Shown here piece by piece: positions 5,480 through 7,390 of a stretch of 7,390 bases of DNA. A program made the translations under genes and the position numbers. The notes below the pieces were generated by a model. That model had not been told where the DNA came from and made no database searches. It worked only from the letters and a program-made list of their open reading frames with translations. Source of the DNA: an uncultured Ruminococcus sp. (GTDB lineage: Bacteria > Bacillota > Clostridia > Oscillospirales > Acutalibacteraceae); NCBI GenBank assembly GCA_902762335.1, contig CACWNZ010000058.1, positions 1 to 7,390 on the forward strand, in the 5' to 3' direction. Numbering within the stretch: position 1 is the stretch's first letter; each line of letters begins with the position of its first letter.

Positions 5480-7006
5480 ATGGTCGTTACGATAAAGAGC
5501 ATGGGGCTTTTCGGAATGGACGCCTACGAGGTGAACGTTGAGACGGACATTACAAGAGGGCTGTCAAGCTTTGATATAGTAGGTCTGCCCGATACGTCAA
5601 TAAAAGAGGCAAGGGACAGAGTAAAGGCAGCCGTAAGAAACAGCGGATTCGAGTTCCCGATGAGAAAGGTCATAGTAAATCTTGCGCCTGCCGACGTCAA
5701 AAAAAGCGGCTCGCTGTACGATCTTCCTATACTCATGTCTATCCTTCTTTCATCGGGCTCGATGAATGCGGAGATCGGCGATAGCGCGTTTATCGGCGAG
5801 CTGTCTCTCAGCGGAGAGACAAGACCCGTAAACGGGCTGCTGCCTATGGCTATAGAGGCAAAGAAAAAGGGTATAAAGAGATTTTTCGTTCCGAAGGATA
5901 ACGCCCACGAGGCAGCAGTAGTTGAAGGCATAGAAATAATGCCCGTTAGAACCGTAGCGGAGTTAGTAATGCATTTCAGGGGCAGAAAGCCGATAGAACC
6001 CGCCGAAAGGATAATGCCGGGACCCGACGATATGGCTTATCCCGTGGATTTCTCGGACGTAAAGGGACAGAGCACCGCAAAAAGAGCGCTTGAGATAGCC
6101 GCCTGCGGAGGACACAACGTGCTGTTCATAGGCAGTCCAGGCACGGGAAAAAGTATGCTTGCCAAAAGACTGCCGACGATACTGCCGGATATGACCTTTG
6201 ACGAGATGATAGAGGCGACGAAAATACATTCGATAGCGGGCACTCTGCCCAAGGGCTCATCGCTGCTGACACACAGACCGTTCCGTTCGCCCCACCATAC
6301 CGTATCTGCGGCGGGACTTTCGGGCGGCGGAGCCATACCCCACCCGGGCGAGATCTCATTGGCGCACAACGGGGTACTCTTTCTTGACGAGCTGCCCGAA
6401 TTCAGCCGCGGCGCAATGGAGATACTCCGTCAGCCTATAGAGGACGGTCAGGTGACTATATCAAGAGTAAACGCCACCCTCACCTATCCGTGCTCGGTAA
6501 TGCTCGTGACCGCAATGAATCCCTGTCCCTGCGGATATTTCGGACACCCCACAAAAAAATGCACCTGCTCAAAGCAGGTCGTCTCAAAATATCTTGCAAA
6601 GATCTCGGGTCCGCTGCTCGACAGGCTCGACCTTCACGTTGAGGTGCCGCCGGTGGAGTTTACCGCTTTGCAGAGCAGCGGCGGCGAGGAAAGCTCGGCT
6701 GAGATAAAGGAACGCGTAAACAAAGCAAGAAGCATACAGAACGAGCGCTTCAGAGGCACGGGGGTAAACTGCAACGCCCGCATGACCCCCGCCATGCAGA
6801 ACGAGTATTGCATAATGGACGACAGCGCGGGCGAGGTCATCAAGCGTTCGTTTGAAAAGCTCGGCTTCTCGGCAAGGGCGTACGGCAGGATAGTAAGAGT
6901 GGCAAGGACTATTGCCGATATGGACGGCTCGGAGCTGATACGCAGAGAGCATATCTTTGAGGCCGTGCAGTTCAGGAGCCTTGACAGAAAATATTGGAAC
7001 AATTAA
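5480..7006 (+). CDS. comM: ComM/YifB family Mg-chelatase-like AAA+ ATPase
   Basis: The product has 508 residues, the usual length for this family. The N-terminal ~165 residues are the ChlI/Lon-like domain with the typical FDIVGLPDTSIKEARDRVKA and VNLAPADVKKSGSLYDLPI segments. The AAA+ module has Walker A GSPGTGKS at 218-225, Walker B VLFLDE at 299-304, sensor-1 Asn in TAMNPCPCG and an LLDRLD motif near 379-384. Four cysteines (349, 351, 361, 363) form the CPCG...CTC cluster characteristic of the family. The C-terminal ~95 residues are the Mg-chelatase C-terminal domain. In studied bacteria ComM is a hexameric helicase that speeds branch migration when transformed DNA is integrated; many non-transformable species also carry it. 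The AGGGAGGGG site 5 bp before the ATG supports the start. It is divergent from the NERD operon, and no terminator separates it from the next gene. The family assignment is firm; the role in this organism is inferred. Confidence 0.96.
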   Translation: MVVTIKSMGLFGMDAYEVNVETDITRGLSSFDIVGLPDTSIKEARDRVKAAVRNSGFEFPMRKVIVNLAPADVKKSGSLYDLPILMSILLSSGSMNAEIGDSAFIGELSLSGETRPVNGLLPMAIEAKKKGIKRFFVPKDNAHEAAVVEGIEIMPVRTVAELVMHFRGRKPIEPAERIMPGPDDMAYPVDFSDVKGQSTAKRALEIAACGGHNVLFIGSPGTGKSMLAKRLPTILPDMTFDEMIEATKIHSIAGTLPKGSSLLTHRPFRSPHHTVSAAGLSGGGAIPHPGEISLAHNGVLFLDELPEFSRGAMEILRQPIEDGQVTISRVNATLTYPCSVMLVTAMNPCPCGYFGHPTKKCTCSKQVVSKYLAKISGPLLDRLDLHVEVPPVEFTALQSSGGEESSAEIKERVNKARSIQNERFRGTGVNCNARMTPAMQNEYCIMDDSAGEVIKRSFEKLGFSARAYGRIVRVARTIADMDGSELIRREHIFEAVQFRSLDRKYWNN

Positions 7007-7050
7007 GATCGGAAAAACAAATAAAAACCAAAACAAAAAGGAGGATAATT

Positions 7051-7390
7051 ATGAAAAGGAAGATCTTAAGATCGGCTGCGGCGCTGCTTGCCTGTCTTAT
7101 AATAGCCGGCTCGTGCGCCATAGGAGCATCGGCAAAGAGCAGTGCATCCCGGGAAACGACACAAAAGCTGTCGCTGTCCTTTGACGGCTCACCTGTCACG
7201 CTCACAAAGGGCAAAACCTACACCCTGCCCGCCTTCAGCTCAAAGCTCATACCCGGGCTCAGCTGCCGTATCTCCACCGACAGCAGCGACAAGATACGCA
7301 TTGACGGCGATAAATTCACTGCCTCAGGCACGGGAAAGGTAACTCTGACCATAACCCTGCCCGACGGAAAAAAGTATGAACAGGTCTTCA
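7051..7390 (+). CDS. Secreted protein with bacterial Ig-like domain, N-terminal part (partial, runs off right edge)
   Basis: An open frame of 113 codons continues past the right edge. A strong AGGAGG (7039-7044) sits 6 bp before the ATG. Residues 1-28 are a signal peptide: MKRK, a hydrophobic core (AAALLACLIIAGSCAIG) and a likely signal peptidase I site after ASA. Cys22 in AGSC resembles a weak lipobox, so a lipoprotein is possible but less likely. From about residue 40 the sequence alternates beta-strand-like segments with Thr/Ser/Gly turns (VTLTKGKTYTLP, then IRIDGDKFTASGTGKVTLTI), typical of Big_2-like Ig domains in surface proteins of Clostridia. What follows is unseen, so the overall function is unknown. 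It begins 44 bp after the comM stop in an A-rich gap without a terminator, so it could be co-transcribed with comM. Confidence 0.85.
   Translation, partial: MKRKILRSAAALLACLIIAGSCAIGASAKSSASRETTQKLSLSFDGSPVTLTKGKTYTLPAFSSKLIPGLSCRISTDSSDKIRIDGDKFTASGTGKVTLTITLPDGKKYEQVF

Noticed and set aside
5524..7036. Minus-strand open frames of 77-150 codons opposite the comM-like gene
   Set aside because: The plus-strand comM family motifs fully account for this region; the antisense frames lack ribosome binding sites and motifs.
1..7390. CRISPR array, tRNA/rRNA gene, insertion sequence or integrase attachment site
   Set aside because: No regularly spaced repeats, tRNA cloverleaf, transposase-like ORF or flanking target duplications were seen on either strand.

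Overview
The window looks like chromosomal DNA from a Gram-positive anaerobe of the class Clostridia, plausibly a Ruminococcus-like gut or rumen bacterium. The reasons are strong AGGAGG-type ribosome binding sites, sigma-A-type promoters, mixed G+C with frequent ATA and AGG codons, and large secreted Tyr/Asp-rich surface proteins. This placement is an inference from style; no 16S rRNA or other taxonomic marker is present.

Layout. (1) Bases 1-1724, minus strand: the first 574 codons of a large exported, probably surface-anchored protein whose 3' end lies off the left edge. It has a well-formed promoter at 1844-1872 (minus) and two short inverted repeats, one over the -35 element and one downstream of the start point. 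(2) Bases 1725-2265: intergenic DNA holding that promoter, a possible 22-residue orphan ORF or gene tail, a perfect 11-bp hairpin, and a textbook rho-independent terminator. (3) Bases 2266-5192, minus strand: a three-gene operon transcribed from a promoter at 5232-5260. In transcription order it encodes a membrane-anchored NERD-domain protein, a zinc-ribbon protein of unknown function, and a 536-residue protein that joins a radical SAM domain, a SPASM-like Cys-rich domain and a C-terminal JAMM (JAB/MPN) metalloprotease domain. The last two genes overlap by 8 bp, and the operon ends at the terminator at 2227-2258. (4) Bases 5480-7006, plus strand: a complete comM/yifB-type Mg-chelatase-like AAA+ ATPase gene with its own promoter, divergent from the operon. 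(5) Bases 7051 to the right edge, plus strand: the start of a secreted protein with a signal peptide and an apparent bacterial Ig-like domain.

How the genes may work together. comM is a housekeeping/competence gene and probably unrelated to its neighbours. The most unusual part is the NERD / zinc-ribbon / radical SAM-SPASM-JAMM operon. Radical SAM-SPASM enzymes often modify peptides or proteins, and JAMM domains cleave peptide or isopeptide bonds, including at ubiquitin-like carrier proteins. One polypeptide carrying both, tightly coupled to a small Cys-rich protein, suggests a modify-and-cleave system in which the zinc-ribbon protein could be substrate, scaffold or metal partner. That functional reading is inference; the domain calls themselves rest on visible motifs.
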